From Quillaja saponaria (Eukaryota; Streptophyta; Magnoliopsida; Fabales; Quillajaceae), in assembly GCA_029379385.1 (NCBI GenBank), contig CM055618.1, positions 19,817,071 to 19,881,070 of the forward strand: a stretch of 64,000 nt of DNA. Direction: 5' to 3'. Shown here in pieces: positions 48,336-62,500 of this stretch. Every line of letters begins with the position of its first letter. The stretch's first letter is position 1. Both the position numbers and the translations under genes were made by a program. The notes beneath the pieces are model-generated. The model made no database searches, was not told where the DNA came from, and saw nothing but the letters and a program-made list of their open reading frames with translations.

Positions 48336-50427
48336 TGCTAATAATCGGATTGATAGAAACACTGTAAACAACTGAACAATGCAATCTTTTACTTTAGAAA
48401 AAATATATAGCAAACATAAAAGTTTGACGTTTAGGGATGTCTGTACTTTCCTTGCAATTAGAATTTTAAGACCTGTAACCCTAAACCCCAGATCATGGAC
48501 TTGGGTCTTAAATACTTAACATCAAGACCCGCACAGAACTTGGGTTACAATCCACCAGGCCCACATATGTTGCTCACCGGCTGAAATCTTTAACTCCAAA
48601 TTATATTCTTTCTTACAATTTAACTATGGCCTTTGATCCTTGATTCCTGAAGTTGAATTTCTTGAGAAGAAAACAAATTTGTTTCTGTTACGTTAACTCC
48701 TCTCTTAGTGTCATTCAAGAATACAAAATTCTTAGAAAATGAAGAATACACGTACGAAAGAAACAAAAACTAAGAAAGCTAGCAAAGGGTATTTTTGAGG
48801 AGCTTACCTCAAGAAAAATAAGTTGTTTGGTAGTGTCTCTGGTCTCTCAGATATTGTGAAGCCTGAATGAACTTGAAAGAGGTCCAATTTACCATTCATA
48901 TATATAGATATAAAAAAGAAAAAGAAAAAAAGACACTGATATCATCCAAAACTCTTTCCAATAAACTCCTTAATTACTCCGTAGTCCTTTCCATTTATAA
49001 CTTCAGGGATAAGAGCTCATGACCTTCTCCTGGTGGGAGATTATAATTAATTCATAAATCCAGATAAGCATTTGGAAATAAAATGGCCTAATGAAAACAA
49101 GACAAGTAAGCAACTTAATGTCGAGTGGGCTCTACAGTCCACATTGTGCCGCATTCCTGTTGACCCGTGGCAGATCGGTCATATATTGCAATGACATGGC
49201 ACAATCTGATTAGAAAATGGTAACGTGTCATGTTGTCACGTGATTAAAATTCTGTGACTAAAATTAGTAATACTCTGGTACCTCTCGCACCATATCACCC
49301 AAGGAATCCCTCCCTAGTCACTGCCTTCAAAAACAAAGAGGGAATCAATGTTATTACTTACTATAATTAAGAAATATTATTCTTCTTAGTGTATAAGGTC
49401 TTAGGGTTCCCGGTTTTCGGGTTTAGGGCATTCGGCTAGTGGAGGCTTATCAATCCCGATGTGTTCAGATACGAAATTATTCCAGGATTTATTATCTTGT
49501 AATTTTAATTAAAAAGAGATAAAGTTTTGTATATATATATATTTATTTATTTTCTAAGAAAGTTTGAGATTTCATATTTATGATTATTCTGTGTGCAATT
49601 ATGACATTCAGATTCTTCTTAGCTATAAAAAGAGAAAAAAAAATTATGGAGATTAGGTGAGTTTTAATTTTTTAAAATATACCTCGTTTGGTCCTTGGAG
49701 AATTCCTATCAATGAACATGAATATAAATTATTTAAAATCCATCAACGGTTGAGATAGATTTCTCTAAAGATTTTTTTTCCTCTTCTATGTTTTTGCCTA
49801 AGAAGGCAATTGCCCAAAAGATAACTCATTTTCCATCAAAACTAGGAACTTTTTTTTACAATAAAAATTCTTCCTCGCCAACATATTTTATAGCTTGACT
49901 TACCCCAAAAGAAAAAGGGTTAGAAGGTTTGACTTGTCAAAAAAAAAATTCATTTTCCATCCAACTTTCAATATTTAATAAAATTTAATTCTCCCAACCG
50001 ACCAAAATAAGAATTTTTTTACATTTTAAAAAAGGTCAACAAAAGCAATAGGCAAATGTACATTTTAGATCCAAGTCAACCCAGCGCTTTAATTTGTGTA
50101 AAAAAAAAAAATTTATTTCCCACTTAACAAAAAACTTAAATGATCAGTTTTCAGAATAGTTTTTCATATCCAAATTTACAGAAAATAATAACTCACGCGA
50201 ACTTGAAAACAACTAAGCTCATTTTTTAAGCTGCCATGTCATGACATGTATTTCCAACAACGATGCTGATGCTGATGCTGATGCTGATGCTGATACTGAT
50301 GCATAATAACTACGACCTGGTTCGACTTCTTTTTCTTTTTCTGCCTTCTTTTCCTGGTTTGAGCGATTAAGAAGGCGGTGGTGTAACAGCCAGACTGATC
50401 AGAGGGTTATATATATATCAAGGGGAG
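48336..50427. other. Spacer between the F-box and helicase genes
   Basis: The right-to-left reading holds a probable 5' leader exon of the F-box gene near 48809-48900 with TATA-like tatatatatg beyond it. The rest is AT-rich up to the hexamer repeat at 50262. No further gene is seen. Confidence 0.35.
50262..50302 (+). repeat. GATGCT hexamer microsatellite
   Basis: Six to seven units of gatgct, one with a base change (gatact), lie about 125 bases beyond the helicase stop codon, probably in its 3' untranslated region. Confidence 0.85.
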
Positions 50428-53400
50428 CTATTTACGGATTCTGATGCCAGGAATATCTTTCAAACCCATTTTCAATGCAGTCTTTCTAAAGAGTGCAGGA
50501 GGTCTCTGCAAACCAATTGATTGGGAAAATTGGCTTGCTAACTCAGCAAGTGTGGTTTTATCCCTACCGATTTCCCTGATGGAATTATAATACCCTAGCC
50601 AAGCATGATATGCTGCTTCTTTAATGTTGGTATCAATTTTTGAAATTGAATTCTCCACCTGCATGTACAAAGAGGTCTTTTAGGTCAATGAATATGCACA
50701 GCACATTCCAGAAAGTAACTAGTCATCTACTTCCCACCATTATTCTGCAAGATATAAAACTATAATTTCAATTCACAATATGTGTAAAATTCAAAATGAC
50801 GAACTCCATGAGTTCCATTTAATTGATAAATGAATAGGTTGAGACTAGATTATTTTGTATATGGTTTAATGGCAGGAATACTGGTAATGTAAGTAACAAA
50901 TGCCAAATTCCCTATTAAGGCAAACAATTTGTAATTGAGTTAGAAGTGAACCTTAAGCTTTGTGTGAGGATTTATATCTGGAACAGGGGACTTCTCAATA
51001 GGGAGGTCCTTGATCTCATCTAGGAAATACTCTTCCCATGGAGCAATCAACAATATGCCCTCCCCTTCTTTGCCTTCCCGTCCTGTTCTTCCAAGACGAT
51101 GTATATATTGTTCCCGATCAGAAGGAATACCCGCCTAGATCTCCAAATCATATGAATCAATAAGAAGTAATAACAATGAATAAAACTCTAGACTCTAGTA
51201 GACTTATACTTTAATATCATTTGAATGTAGCCTTCATTACAGAATGGATCATAATAAAATTTGTGACACTAATGGAATCTGAGTTAACTATCTATTCCAC
51301 TATAACTGTGAACTTAAAAATCCCTTACTTCCAAGCGGAACCTTGGTCACCAATATGTAACAGTAAGTGTACCGGCTTATGTGCATACAAATGCATGCAT
51401 GTACCTGGGTGTTAACTGATGATTTCTACCACCCATGCAAAAGCAGAACATGAGTATAAAACATCAATAGTTCTATATATACCTGAATGACCAAAGTAAC
51501 ATCAGGATAATTCATCCCACGAGCTGAAACATCAGATGAAACCAGAATCAATTGTTTGGAATCCTTGAATTCATCAGATATGCGAGTTCGATAAATTTGA
51601 GGCTTCCTTGAATGTATTTCCCTAACATTCATCTTCATTTCCCGCAAAAGCATATACATAAGTGATGTTACCATCCCCGAAGTACAGAAGACAATAACCT
51701 GAATGCAACCCTATGTTAATACGTTGAAGGCATACACAGCAAACAATGAAACTCAAAAAGTCAAAACTATAAGCGATATACCTTGTAATTGGGTGCTTGC
51801 AAGATATGTTCCTTCAAAATATGGTGCACTATCTGAAAATGAAATTCATGTGGAGCAACAAGATATCTTTGCTTTACCTGCAATGACAAACAAATGAGAA
51901 ACCATGCTTGTCAATTGCAATGTTTGAAACTTCATTCATAATGGTAAATCACCATTGGGTTCATCAATATCAAAACAGAAACAACTATGGCAAATTTGTA
52001 TCAGTTAAACACCTATATGTTACCAGCTTGAAGGTTGGGAACCTGGATAGAAGTTGAGAAATCTCAACAGTTTTTTCCAGGTTGGAAGGTGTCACAGTAG
52101 TGTTACTTTAATTTACCTTAGCATGAGTTTCCACGCAACCCAAACCCACCGTATCAACAAAAGTGTGTTCTCTTTTTAAAACAAGTTGAGATACACGTCG
52201 AACCTGCAATTTCATGTAACACAATTTCAAACATGAAAGCTAACTGCAGTAATATACTAATATATATCTTCTTATTTGAACTTGAGTTAAAACAAAATTG
52301 AAAGCCATTACCTCTTTAGGAATGGTGGCAGAAAATAACAAGGACTGCCTTTTACGGGGTAAACAATCAACAATTTTCTCCACATCCTTCCGAAATCCCA
52401 GGTCCAGTAAGTGGTCAGCTTCATCAAGTACAAGCATTTTCAACCCCATCAACCGCACAGATAGAGCAGACTTATTCTCAATGTGATCCAGCAACCTACC
52501 AGGAGTAGCAACTAATATCTGCAATTTTGATGGAAAATATAAATGAAGTTCTCATCTCTTTTCACAATAGGTTTTTTACTTCTGCATTCTTTTTACAATG
52601 ACATTGGCATTCACTCACTTAGCAATCATAAGTAAAATAACAAAGTTTAACAGGCAACAAGCAAACCTGGCATGGATCTGATTCCAGACGTTTCTGATCC
52701 ACTTTAAAACGTGTTCCTCCAACTAGTGTTTGTACGCCTATGCCATCATGATACTTCAGCAACACCCTTGCTTCTGCAGCAATTTGACTGGCAAGTTCTC
52801 TTGTAGGGCAGAGAATAAGAACAAATATTGGAGGCACCCGTTGAACAGCAGTGTTACTTGTAGCTTTCAAAACTGATTCAATAGCAGGAAGCTGTTTGTG
52901 TTTAACAACAGGAAATGAAGAAAGAGCTGAAGATATCATGCAGTGAAATATCAGAACACAGAGGGACAAGTCTCTACCAAAAATGCAGCACTTTTTCCAG
53001 TCCCGGTCTTAGCTTTGACCAAAGCATCACTGCCTGCAGCAGAGTAAAAAAACTATCAGCAACTTGTCAAAAAATTATTGATTTAGCTTCAAAAATATAC
53101 TTTGAACCAGCAACTAATTTTTCAGTAAAAATCTGAGAAAGAAAAATGAGGCATGACAACTTATATTGCCAAGGACTTAGAATCCTACCCTCGAGGCAAA
53201 CAGATAAACTAGCCTCTTGTACCCGGGTCATATAAAAATACCCAGCAGATGAGAGTGCCTTGATTGTTAATGGAGAAATACCACACTCATCAAACCTGCA
53301 AAACATACCTTTGAAATCACATACTGATTACTGAACAATACAAAATCCGTATTGCAACCAAGGACTCGTATTTTATACACACACATATATATATAGCAAT

Positions 53401-54707
53401 GATAAAAATCACTGTAAATAATAATTGCTTATTCTCGGTAATAATACTCCCTACACCAAAACAAAAAAATAATAAAAAATCCCACAGTTTGAATGAAAAA
53501 TTACTGGATCAACACACACTGTCTTACTTTCTGTTTTCTCTTCGCAAGCATGTATGGGTAAGCAATAATCTAAATATCTCGTTAAACCCAATGACAGCTT
53601 GTTTGCCTACCTTCTCTGAGTAATTATAGTCTCCTCTTCACCTTTCAATTCTTCATTTTCAACCAATTTCCTCTTACTAAGTTCGTGCCTGATCAATTCA
53701 ACCTGCTCCGAAAGCACAATCTCCTCGTCGTGTAACTTGCGAAGCACCCTCCTCTTAGTAGCCTTCACATCATACTTCCCCAAAGAAGCACTACTTCCCA
53801 TCTTCTTCACATCCCTCCCCCTTTTCCTTAAATCCTCGTCCTCCTCTGAGACTTCTTCTCCACCCAAACTAAACATCGGCCTCCTCGAATCATTTGCAGA
53901 AGGCTGGGAAAGTTCATAGTCCGAATCCGAATCACTAGAATTCTCATTTCTCCAATATTTCCTCTGTTTTAGACCAGGAACTTTGGCATTCTTTATGTAA
54001 TCATTCACATTTCTGTTGCTCATATTCCCGCGAGTACTAACTATGTTTCGTCCAAATGATTTTACAGAATCACCACCGGAACCAGAATCAGAATCATCCT
54101 CGTTGGATGAGCTCTCATTTCTCTGAAACCTCCTCCGAATTTGCACTGAGTAATTCCTAGGCTTCACAAAATTACTACTAGTATTCGTCAAACTTACATT
54201 GTCCTGGCCGGATGCTAAACTACGACCCTCCGAAATCAGTTTCCTCATATTTATGGGCGACCCAATTGACCCAGCTCGTCCGCTCGGTCGAACCAGTCCT
54301 CGTGATTCGTTCAATCCCGAAGGAGGAGACTTCAACGGGCCATCATCTTCGTTCCATAAATCTTCAGCTCCTTCTTTCATAAACCGATTAGCTAAGGATT
54401 TAATATGCTCTTGCGGGCTCATAGGGTTGTGACTTGCACTTGATGGGTTCGTATCATATGATGCGACTGGTTTCCCGGCGAGTTTTTCCCGGATTTGTGA
54501 GCGAATACGGGCCTCGTAGATTTCCTTTTCTTGTTCGAGAAGCCTATTCTCTTTCTCTCTGGCTCGCTTCTCATGCATACGCTTCCATTTCCACTTGTTA
54601 ACGCCACCAGGGAATGTCCGAGGACCTCCGCCCATTGATCGAGTCAATATGAGATTGCAGAGAAGCTTCGAGATACGGGAGCGTTCTTGAAGAATTAAGG
54701 AGTACAT
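50428..54707 (-). CDS. RH48: DEAD-box ATP-dependent RNA helicase (RH48 type)
   Basis: An ATP-dependent RNA-unwinding enzyme. Ten exons (53611-54707, 53189-53295, 52978-53033, 52667-52891, 52312-52518, 52117-52203, 51782-51877, 51483-51698, 50952-51134, 50428-50658) give 834 residues. The 365-residue N-terminal part is charged and low-complexity, with acidic Ser/Asp blocks. The helicase core follows: Q motif after F367, motif I AKTGTGKS about 409-416, Ia PTRELA, Ib TPGR, II DEAD 527-530, III SAT 558-560, V SARGMNYP about 683-690, VI HRLGRTGR 709-716. Motif V has Asn where the family mostly has Asp (ARGxD). The first ATG gives an Arg-containing, possibly mitochondrial, leader; a second in-frame start precedes GGGPRTFPGG. 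Telo-box repeats lie upstream. Confidence 0.92.
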
Positions 54708-54789
54708 AATTTGGGGGAAGAGTGTGAGAATGGGGAAGAAGAAGAAGAAAAGTTAAGGGTTTTTCAGTTTCTCTTTGTCTGGACAGGGA

Positions 54790-54865
54790 GGGTTTAGGGT
54801 TTAATGGGAATTGTCTGGTGGTTCCGGTTCACCATGGAGGATCTTATTGAGCTCCATAGATGGGC
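54790..54865 (-). promoter_or_regulatory. Telo-box pair and site II word upstream of the helicase gene
   Basis: The plus strand reads ggtttagggtttaa at 54791-54804, two joined telo-box units, followed by tgggcc near 54863. The combination is typical of plant genes for ribosome biogenesis and growth. Confidence 0.5.
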
Positions 54866-55853
54866 CTGTGAAATTGAATATGGCCGAGTTATATAAGACA
54901 CTGGCACGAGTCCAGAATATTGCAACATAAAGCCTAGTCCAAAGAGACTAAAATTTCTTTTTATTATTCTTTCACTAAAATTAATAAAAGAAAAAAATGT
55001 TTTCACTTTGGATAGGATTTGAGATAACCAGTGCTAAAAAATTGATAGGATTTCAGATAAGTAAACAATTGGCTTCTAAATGAGCCACGGGGGTATTAAC
55101 AGCCAGAGATGTAAAAAGTTTTTGAAGTAATAACAACTTTTTAAAGTAATAAGTTTGCTTATTTTGGGTTGATATATATTTTAAATTAAAGTACATTCTA
55201 TCAAGTAGAGATTTTCTATCTTATTTTGATATCTCAGTTCATATCCCACAAATAAAAATTAATCATTTTATTAAAAATATCACATGATAAATTAATAATG
55301 TTAACTTTTACAATTCTCTTTCTCACTCTTCCACCACCTACCAAAAAAAAAACTCTAGGTTAAAATTAATACCGTTAATTTATTATGTGATATTTTTGAT
55401 GACATGGCCAATATTCATTGATGAGACACGAATTGAAACACACAAAAAATACATGAAATCTCTATCCGATCCAAAATTCAAATGAGTGTTATTGGACAAA
55501 ATAAATAACATGTATACATTTAAAAATAAACCAAACCCCTCAAATCACATGGAGGTAACTATTTTTTATAAACATTAAAGAATGATATAAAGGTGACAAT
55601 GTTTCGGAAGAGAGATACATAGTTACAAAAATCACATGAAATTTGTTTGTCTAAAGAATTCTTTTTTACATTCCCAGGAAGAAGCCTTAGCCACAGAATT
55701 CCATTCTCTAGTTGTAACAACAGTTATTGATCCTTCTGTCTCCTTTCAATAGAATTAATTAGAGAAAAACACCCACAAATTAAAATGATGAATCTTTAAT
55801 AACAACTTCATTACAATTTCTAGGACATTGTCATGAACACAGATGGATCTAGT
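54866..55853. other. AT-rich spacer between helicase and tetraspanin genes
   Basis: Contains the helicase promoter on the left and the tetraspanin 3' untranslated region on the right. No gene or element with clear ends is seen. Confidence 0.35.
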
Positions 55854-58631
55854 TCAAAAATTGGAATTGCTCCGGGCAGCATTTCGTCTTGCACAGCATC
55901 CCACAAAGTATATAAACGACTGGAATTGCACAGAAGAATGACAATTAGAGACAAGTCATTACGTAACGCCATGCAGGAGATATGTAGGGATAAGCAGAAC
56001 AGAACTCAAGTTGATGAAAGAGCCACATAAGAACCAGAAGAAAATAATTGCAACATAACTAGTTATTGACTTAGTGATCATAGTAGTAAGCAAACAGTGC
56101 TTATTTAACTTGAAAACCAATGCATAATTGGATGAATCTCACAAAAGTGGTGAGAGACGTCTTACCAAGACAATGAACAAAACGACATTAAACATTGCAA
56201 CCACTCTCCACTCGGTTTTCATGTACTGTGCAACACCAGCCCTGGAAAAGTGAATTAACAAGAAAGATAGAACAGCAGTGAGATCATTTACAGAATTTAG
56301 CAGAGGAGTAGAACACGGGGTTTATAAATCCTTACTTGCAGGAATCACAATTGTAGCACTTCACACCCCGGGAGTTTTTGTAAAGTTTGCAGTCATTGTT
56401 AGAGCTAGTTGGATGGAATGTCAAATCATAGTATGATGCATTTACGGCAGGATAACCACATCTATGAGTTTATTTGAATCACAGAAAACAATAATAATAG
56501 TAATACATAAAATATGCATTGACAAAAATAAATCACAGATACACTTAATGCTGCAGGGAAAGGAAATCCACAGGCAGGGGAAGACATATAGTTATATATA
56601 TGAACAAAGGTAAGATCTAAAGGAAGGACTGAAAAAAGAACATACTGAGAAGGTGGTCGGCAACAGCCAGCCTCAATTGGGGTCAATTTTGCTAACTTAT
56701 ATTGTTTGTGTCTGGAATAAACAGAGAATGCATCATAAAACCACTTGATGGAGACAAAAAATTATAACAGATATTTTGGGAGATAACAAATGAGTAAATC
56801 AATATAATAAAGAGTGGACCTTACATGTTTTGGATAAGCTACTGCAGTCATCAGATTTCACAAGACAGCTTTTCAAACGCTCCCAATTGTGAGAATTGTT
56901 TAGCTAAAAACAAAAGAGTAATATCAAGCAGAATGGCACATCATGGTATGACCTAGATACCTCAGATCTTTATGTTGCTAAGATATATACCTGTTTGAGA
57001 AACCATGAGCTGTAATCTTGGAGTTGATACTCCTTGTACCTGACCAGACAAGAAAACAGTCAAAAACACAGCCTAGCTAACTGCTAACCCGTGAGACCAA
57101 GAATCAAAATAAGAAAGAAATTATAATGCTTTTTTTAAAATAAAAATAAATAAATAAGAGAATGAAATATGTTTTCTTTCCAATTCTGAAGGGACACGTC
57201 AAATGCAGAACCTGCTGTTGTAAATGAGTCTTTTATTTCTGAAAGAGCTAACTCCAAATACCATCACTCAGCATTTTAACTCCAAAAATGAAGGACGAGA
57301 AGATGATGCATGTACAAGACATGCTTGGGAAGTTACCTTAAGCCAGCCACACCATGACCCGACCCGTTATTTGTTACAATGAACCTGCAGGAGAGGTAAA
57401 ACAATATTACATCTAAACAAGTGACCAAAATCAAAAGAGAGTCTGTTAGTCAAATAAAAGCACATATTTTAAATGGTTTGCAGTCTGCTAAATTCAGACA
57501 GAATAATCTTATCTTCCCAATATACTAAGGCATCTTCATGTTGCAGACCATATGAGCATTTGAAATGGGTTGCAGATGCTAAATTCAGACTTATTTATAG
57601 TAACATCCCACAGATAAATGAAAAGGAAACCCTTAAAATTTCATTAAAGGATGAACTGATGAAGTAAAAAGACAACATTCAAAGAAAACTATAATGAATA
57701 ATGAACAATTAGATTTGGTAAAATCAACTTCAACACTTACGCTAATACTGTGAAAACCAGGATTCCCACCAAGATGAAGAACAAGAAGATCAGATACTGC
57801 AAGTGACATGTCATGGAAGGGTGGGACAGAAGGATGGGAGCGTGGGAGAACTATAAAACTAACTTAAGCTACAACAAGTTAACTGATAAGTGATAAGGAT
57901 ACAAGCCATAACAGTATTGAGTTGTTCTTCAGTGCACCCAAGAAACCAATAATGGATCTATAAACAAAGAAGAAAACATATTACAATATGTTAGAAAAGC
58001 ATCAAACCATTGATGAAAAAGAAGGCAACAAAGTCAGATAACAGAGAATGCAAAACAGACATTAAGAAGATGAAAGCACCAAGCCCTAAGACAGGGAGAG
58101 TGAGGGATTTTCGACAGCCATCGTGATGATGAGTGCTCATCCATACCCCAAATACTATGACAGCAATAGCCAAAAGCTGCAAAATGTAGATATGCAAATA
58201 GAATCAAGAACTCAAGACAAATGACAACAAATGCTATTAAACTCTCGTCTGAAGATCTTTTTTCATTCTAGTACAACCCTGCCCCGCCCCCACCAACAGG
58301 CAGAGGGAAGGTGTTAAATATTGAGCTGAAAGACTGTATTTTACTTCATGTTGAGGTGAAAAGCTTAGTGAATCGCAGAAACATCAATGCCTGCGAAAAT
58401 TGAACAAGCAGCAAAAAAACCGAACATATAGATAAAATGAATATACCGAGAAATGGGTATTTATTCTCGGTATATTCATTTATATGGGTATATTCGCAAT
58501 GTAACCCAGAAGATATAAAGTCAAGCCCAAACAAAAAAAGAAAACCGGAAGATATAAATGAAAAGAATAAAGCATACCATGGTGAGAAAGTTGATCCATC
58601 GGAATACAAAGGTACTTGTTCTTAATCCCAT
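55854..58631 (-). CDS. TET10: Tetraspanin, TET10-like
   Basis: A four-pass membrane scaffold protein. Eleven exons: 58578-58631, 58061-58176, 57903-57957, 57741-57796, 57337-57384, 56991-57039, 56825-56903, 56646-56711, 56336-56461, 56166-56241, 55854-55919. Transmembrane spans fall in exons 1-2 (FLTMLLAIAVIVFGVWM), 2-3 (LGLGAFIFLI), 3-5 (YLIFLFFILVGILVFTVLAF) and 10-11. The large extracellular loop has the plant GCCRPPS motif, CGYPAVNASYYDL and CYNCDSCKAG with conserved Cys. Coding exons sum to 791 bases, two too many. The mismatch is at the exon 7/8 junction, where splicing after CCAG leaves an extra AC (56710-56711); removing it restores the frame (about 262 residues). Either the AC is a duplication or the acceptor is unusual. 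Confidence 0.85.
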
Positions 58632-59598
58632 TTTCGCTTTCCTCTCTCTCTTACTCTATTTTAGACTCACATTCCCTCCGCACAAAGGAAAAAAGTAGAA
58701 TAAGAGGGAAAGATTGTGCGTCAGAAATTCTGAAGTTTGAATATTTGATGTACAGTTAAAAGGAACAAAGAAAAACGGAAGGAGGAGCTCAGACCGAGCT
58801 CTATACGGCAGTAGCCAGCAAGTGAAGAGGGGTTTATCCTGACTTGTGTTGTGTCTGTGCAGTGCAACAGTATAAGATAATGATCGATACCAAGGGTATT
58901 TGCGTCCACCAAAAAAGACGTGTACGTGTTTCATGTGTTAGCTGTTTACCAGGTTTACGGCACGATACGACACAAACGACCAACGTAACAGATAGAAAGC
59001 AGTCTTGAGTAGGTAATCAAAATCTAGTCTTGTAGTCAAAGACCCCACGGACAACGTTGACGGTAGTTTCTGGTGGTAAAAAAAGTTTAATATACAAATG
59101 GCATTTTTTTTTTTTTTTATAATATTCTCATGCGTGAAACTGGGAAAATGCCTCCAAGAAAATTTTGAAATATTTGAGACTTTTTTACTTTAAAAATTCA
59201 GATCTATAATAACAAAAATGTCAAATTTAAAACGCACATGTAGTTTACTGTAAGTATCTTAATTCGTGAAAATTCAACAAAAAAAATTCCATCAAAACTC
59301 CTTGTGTGTGTTTAGATTAGAATATAGTTGATACAAAATTTTAATACAAATTACTGAAAAATATAAAAAAATCACAAGTATCCTATAAATTTAGATTGAG
59401 AACACTTCGAAGTACTTTATATGGACAAAAAAAATATTAAATTTTTTTTTTCTCCTATATAGCAATTTTGCGTTCACCTTCCTCGTCCCTCTCGGATTTC
59501 TTCCATAACTATCTTGGATTGTTCATCTGGGTGAAAGAATTTACGAGTGTCATTTACCCAAAACGGTAAAACCAAAAGTACATGAATGACAGCTGCAA
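58632..59598. other. Spacer between tetraspanin and the S1-domain gene
   Basis: Holds the tetraspanin promoter and leader on the left and the S1 gene 3' region on the right; AT-rich with a T-run near 59106-59119. An open frame at 59474-59740 (minus strand) is a shadow of the S1 last exon in another frame. No separate gene is seen. Confidence 0.4.
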
Positions 59599-62500
59599 TC
59601 ACAACTGTTCCACTCTGTTTGTGCATGTCCGAATTGCCGATTTCATCCCTTCTTGATCCAAAGAAGTTTGAACCACCACCTGCCCAAGATAATTTGTTTA
59701 TTATAGTTAGAATATTCACTGTTTCAACTTTCAATAGCAAGATTTATGGCATAGTTTGTTTCTCATCTCATCAGTAGCCCTTTTGACTTTAGAAGAGGAA
59801 AAAACATTTCTTCTGTAATGATTTTTTGTGCATGGGCTGTGGGAAAGTTAAAACAAAAAAAATTTGAATCCCAGAAATGGACAAGTCAAATTGAAATAAA
59901 ACCATTTCATATAAAAATCTATGCTTCAGAAGACTCTGATCTTTTAGATATTAATAATAAACTCTATATAACCAGTCTCCCTACTGAGCTATAATTAGAG
60001 AATCAGGTCTAGTTAACTGGCAAATCTATGAGGTCCATACCTCTTGTACTTTGTTTCCAGATCAAGCAAGCAACTTGTACTGATTCTCAAACATGGATGC
60101 CATATAAACCTGCACCGAAGGTTCAGATTCAAGAAAATGACACAAGACATTCAAGAATAAATACTAACAATTGGTGGTGGTATGAACAGGATTTGAAAAC
60201 AGTCAGAATTTGTTAGTTTCCTATACTCTGTTACTTAACAGGTTTACAGATATGCAAAAAGAGAGGTTTTTGAAAGAGAAAGGAAGTTCACTGGGCTCAT
60301 AATTATGCTCAGGATACCAAATTTGTTCTTCAGACTTCAGAGATACGTTCTTGCAGAAAATTGTTTGAAGACTAAAATGGCATGTATGGTTATCTTTGAC
60401 TAGTTAGTTATGTAACAACAGAATCTGCATTACCAATATAGTCAGAAGGTAATCAAAAGTGAACCCAAAAAAATGGTTGATGATTTATTTGAATGTTATT
60501 ACAACTTGAACTTCCAAACAGGACCAAGTAAACCATACGAAGCATTTTCTTTGATATCCCCAAGTAGAACACATATATTAATCAGCTAATTGCACCTTAA
60601 CACGTCCTTTTCAAAAATCCTAATGTTAATACAGAATATAAAAGTCTTATTTAGCCAATATGCAGAATGTCAAGTTAGCATAGCAGAATGTTCTAAGTGA
60701 ATAATGAGATGATATTTCTTTGCACTAATGGATTTAAGGTTTCGTTGAGTTGAGTTGATTTCTATGCCCTAATGCAATTCATACAGAGATTTTCATTAGT
60801 TTATGCATACTTTTAAGTCTAGGTGTCCATACCTGAAATGTTGGGGCTAAACCAGGGCTTAAGAAAAAACAGCCTTTTGAAACATAGTAGATCCCATCAA
60901 TTTGTTGCAATTCTCTGATAAGAGATTGCACTTCAGCCCACTGTCCAAATGACAACAGATATGGATGATTAGCTAGACAACAACAAGTAAAGAAACTACT
61001 TAGGTTAAGCATCAGTTTCAAGGAGAGACCAGCTTTCTAATACAAATACAACATCAAACTTAAAAATGGGAATTATTTCAAGTTTCCTGTTGGCCGTAAT
61101 ACTATTCAAAGAATAAGATTCAAGTTGCTGAAAATTATTGTGCATTTCTTCAACCAGGAGATCAGCAAGTTCTCTTTGCAGTATACTTATAATATCATTC
61201 TGGAGCTTCAGAATTAGTCAATTTTTTTCTTGATAACATGTACAACTAGTTAGGCACACAAGCTTAAAAAGTTCCTAACTCAAAACGGTGAAAAAACCTC
61301 AGTATCTGCCTGTGCTGCCTCCAATCTCCCATCCAAGGCATTATGATCCCCAACCACAGATTCCAAGGCCTCAATCAGTGGATCAGGCTGCCACAGGAAA
61401 AGAATACTTTTGAATTAGAAGTTAGAACTACTAGATACGTATTACTTTATCTAAAATAAACTATCGATTTGATTAAAGGAAAAAAACTTTAAATTAGAAA
61501 TAATTATAAATGTTTTACCGTAATCTCCTTTAATGATAAAAATATGCATTCAAGATCAAAGTTCAATTGGTGAACTTTTGCCTCTACAACCTGGACCATG
61601 CGGTAAAATTTACATCTTGAAAAAGGTGCAGAAAGAACAGGTATATAACAAGTATGAAGATCATTTGAACTGCTCAATAAAAATGAATACATTCATACAG
61701 ATAAATCTGAAAACAGAGGAGCATATAAGAAAACCACATGATGAGGGGAAGGAAGCTATACAGCTTCAACCATAGAGGTTTATCAAACTAATCATGTTTG
61801 TTTTTCTGAACCAGTCCTCATTGGCTTCGAAATAAATACCTGACCAATTTTAAAATATGATCCAGGGTCCAAAGTGGCATCCCATGATACTTCTGTTTGA
61901 TGAATTAATGCAGGCACTCCTTCAACCTACGTCATTTACATTGGGTTAAAACTTGTAAGGCATTTCTGTCAGCTTCATGGTCTTGTCTCCATGTCACGGA
62001 GCTGCAGACCCAAAACTAGAGCATATCTCATGTTGGCACAAATTATGACATGGTTCCCTCTGTCACTCAGTCTATGAATCAATCACTTATGTGACAGAAA
62101 TTCAACTCTTTGATGATATTGAGCACCAGAACCTCCATTTACCTCAACAAAGATTCCAAAGTAAGTAATCTTCTCCACACAACATCTCCAACTTGACGTT
62201 TAGCCTGCCATTAAAAAACAACAAAACACTTTGAACACCATGCATCTATTACTCAAGAGTTAAAAACATACATATTTAGACACAGGGTAAGATATGCTAT
62301 TGCAGTTCACTTTACTTGAGTAATTGTAAAATACACCATTGAAGTTGATGTCCACATTTTTTAAATCCATTGAAGACTATGCTGCTTTCCGCCAGAATCC
62401 ACAGGCAAAATGTGAATCTTGACTATGAATGTACTCATATGATACATATAGCAGATGCTAACAAGGTAGAAAAGTCAAGCACTAAAGTCAAAGTTTCAAG

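Noticed and set aside
48336..48413. An N-terminal extension of the F-box protein
   Set aside because: The extended frame begins with TTG, not ATG; the first in-frame ATG is at 48333-48335 and fits the F-box start.
59474..59740. A separate small membrane protein on the minus strand
   Set aside because: Another frame of the same stretch encodes the expected last exon of the S1 gene (VVVQTSLDQEGMKSAI), with a proper acceptor, so the longer frame is a shadow.
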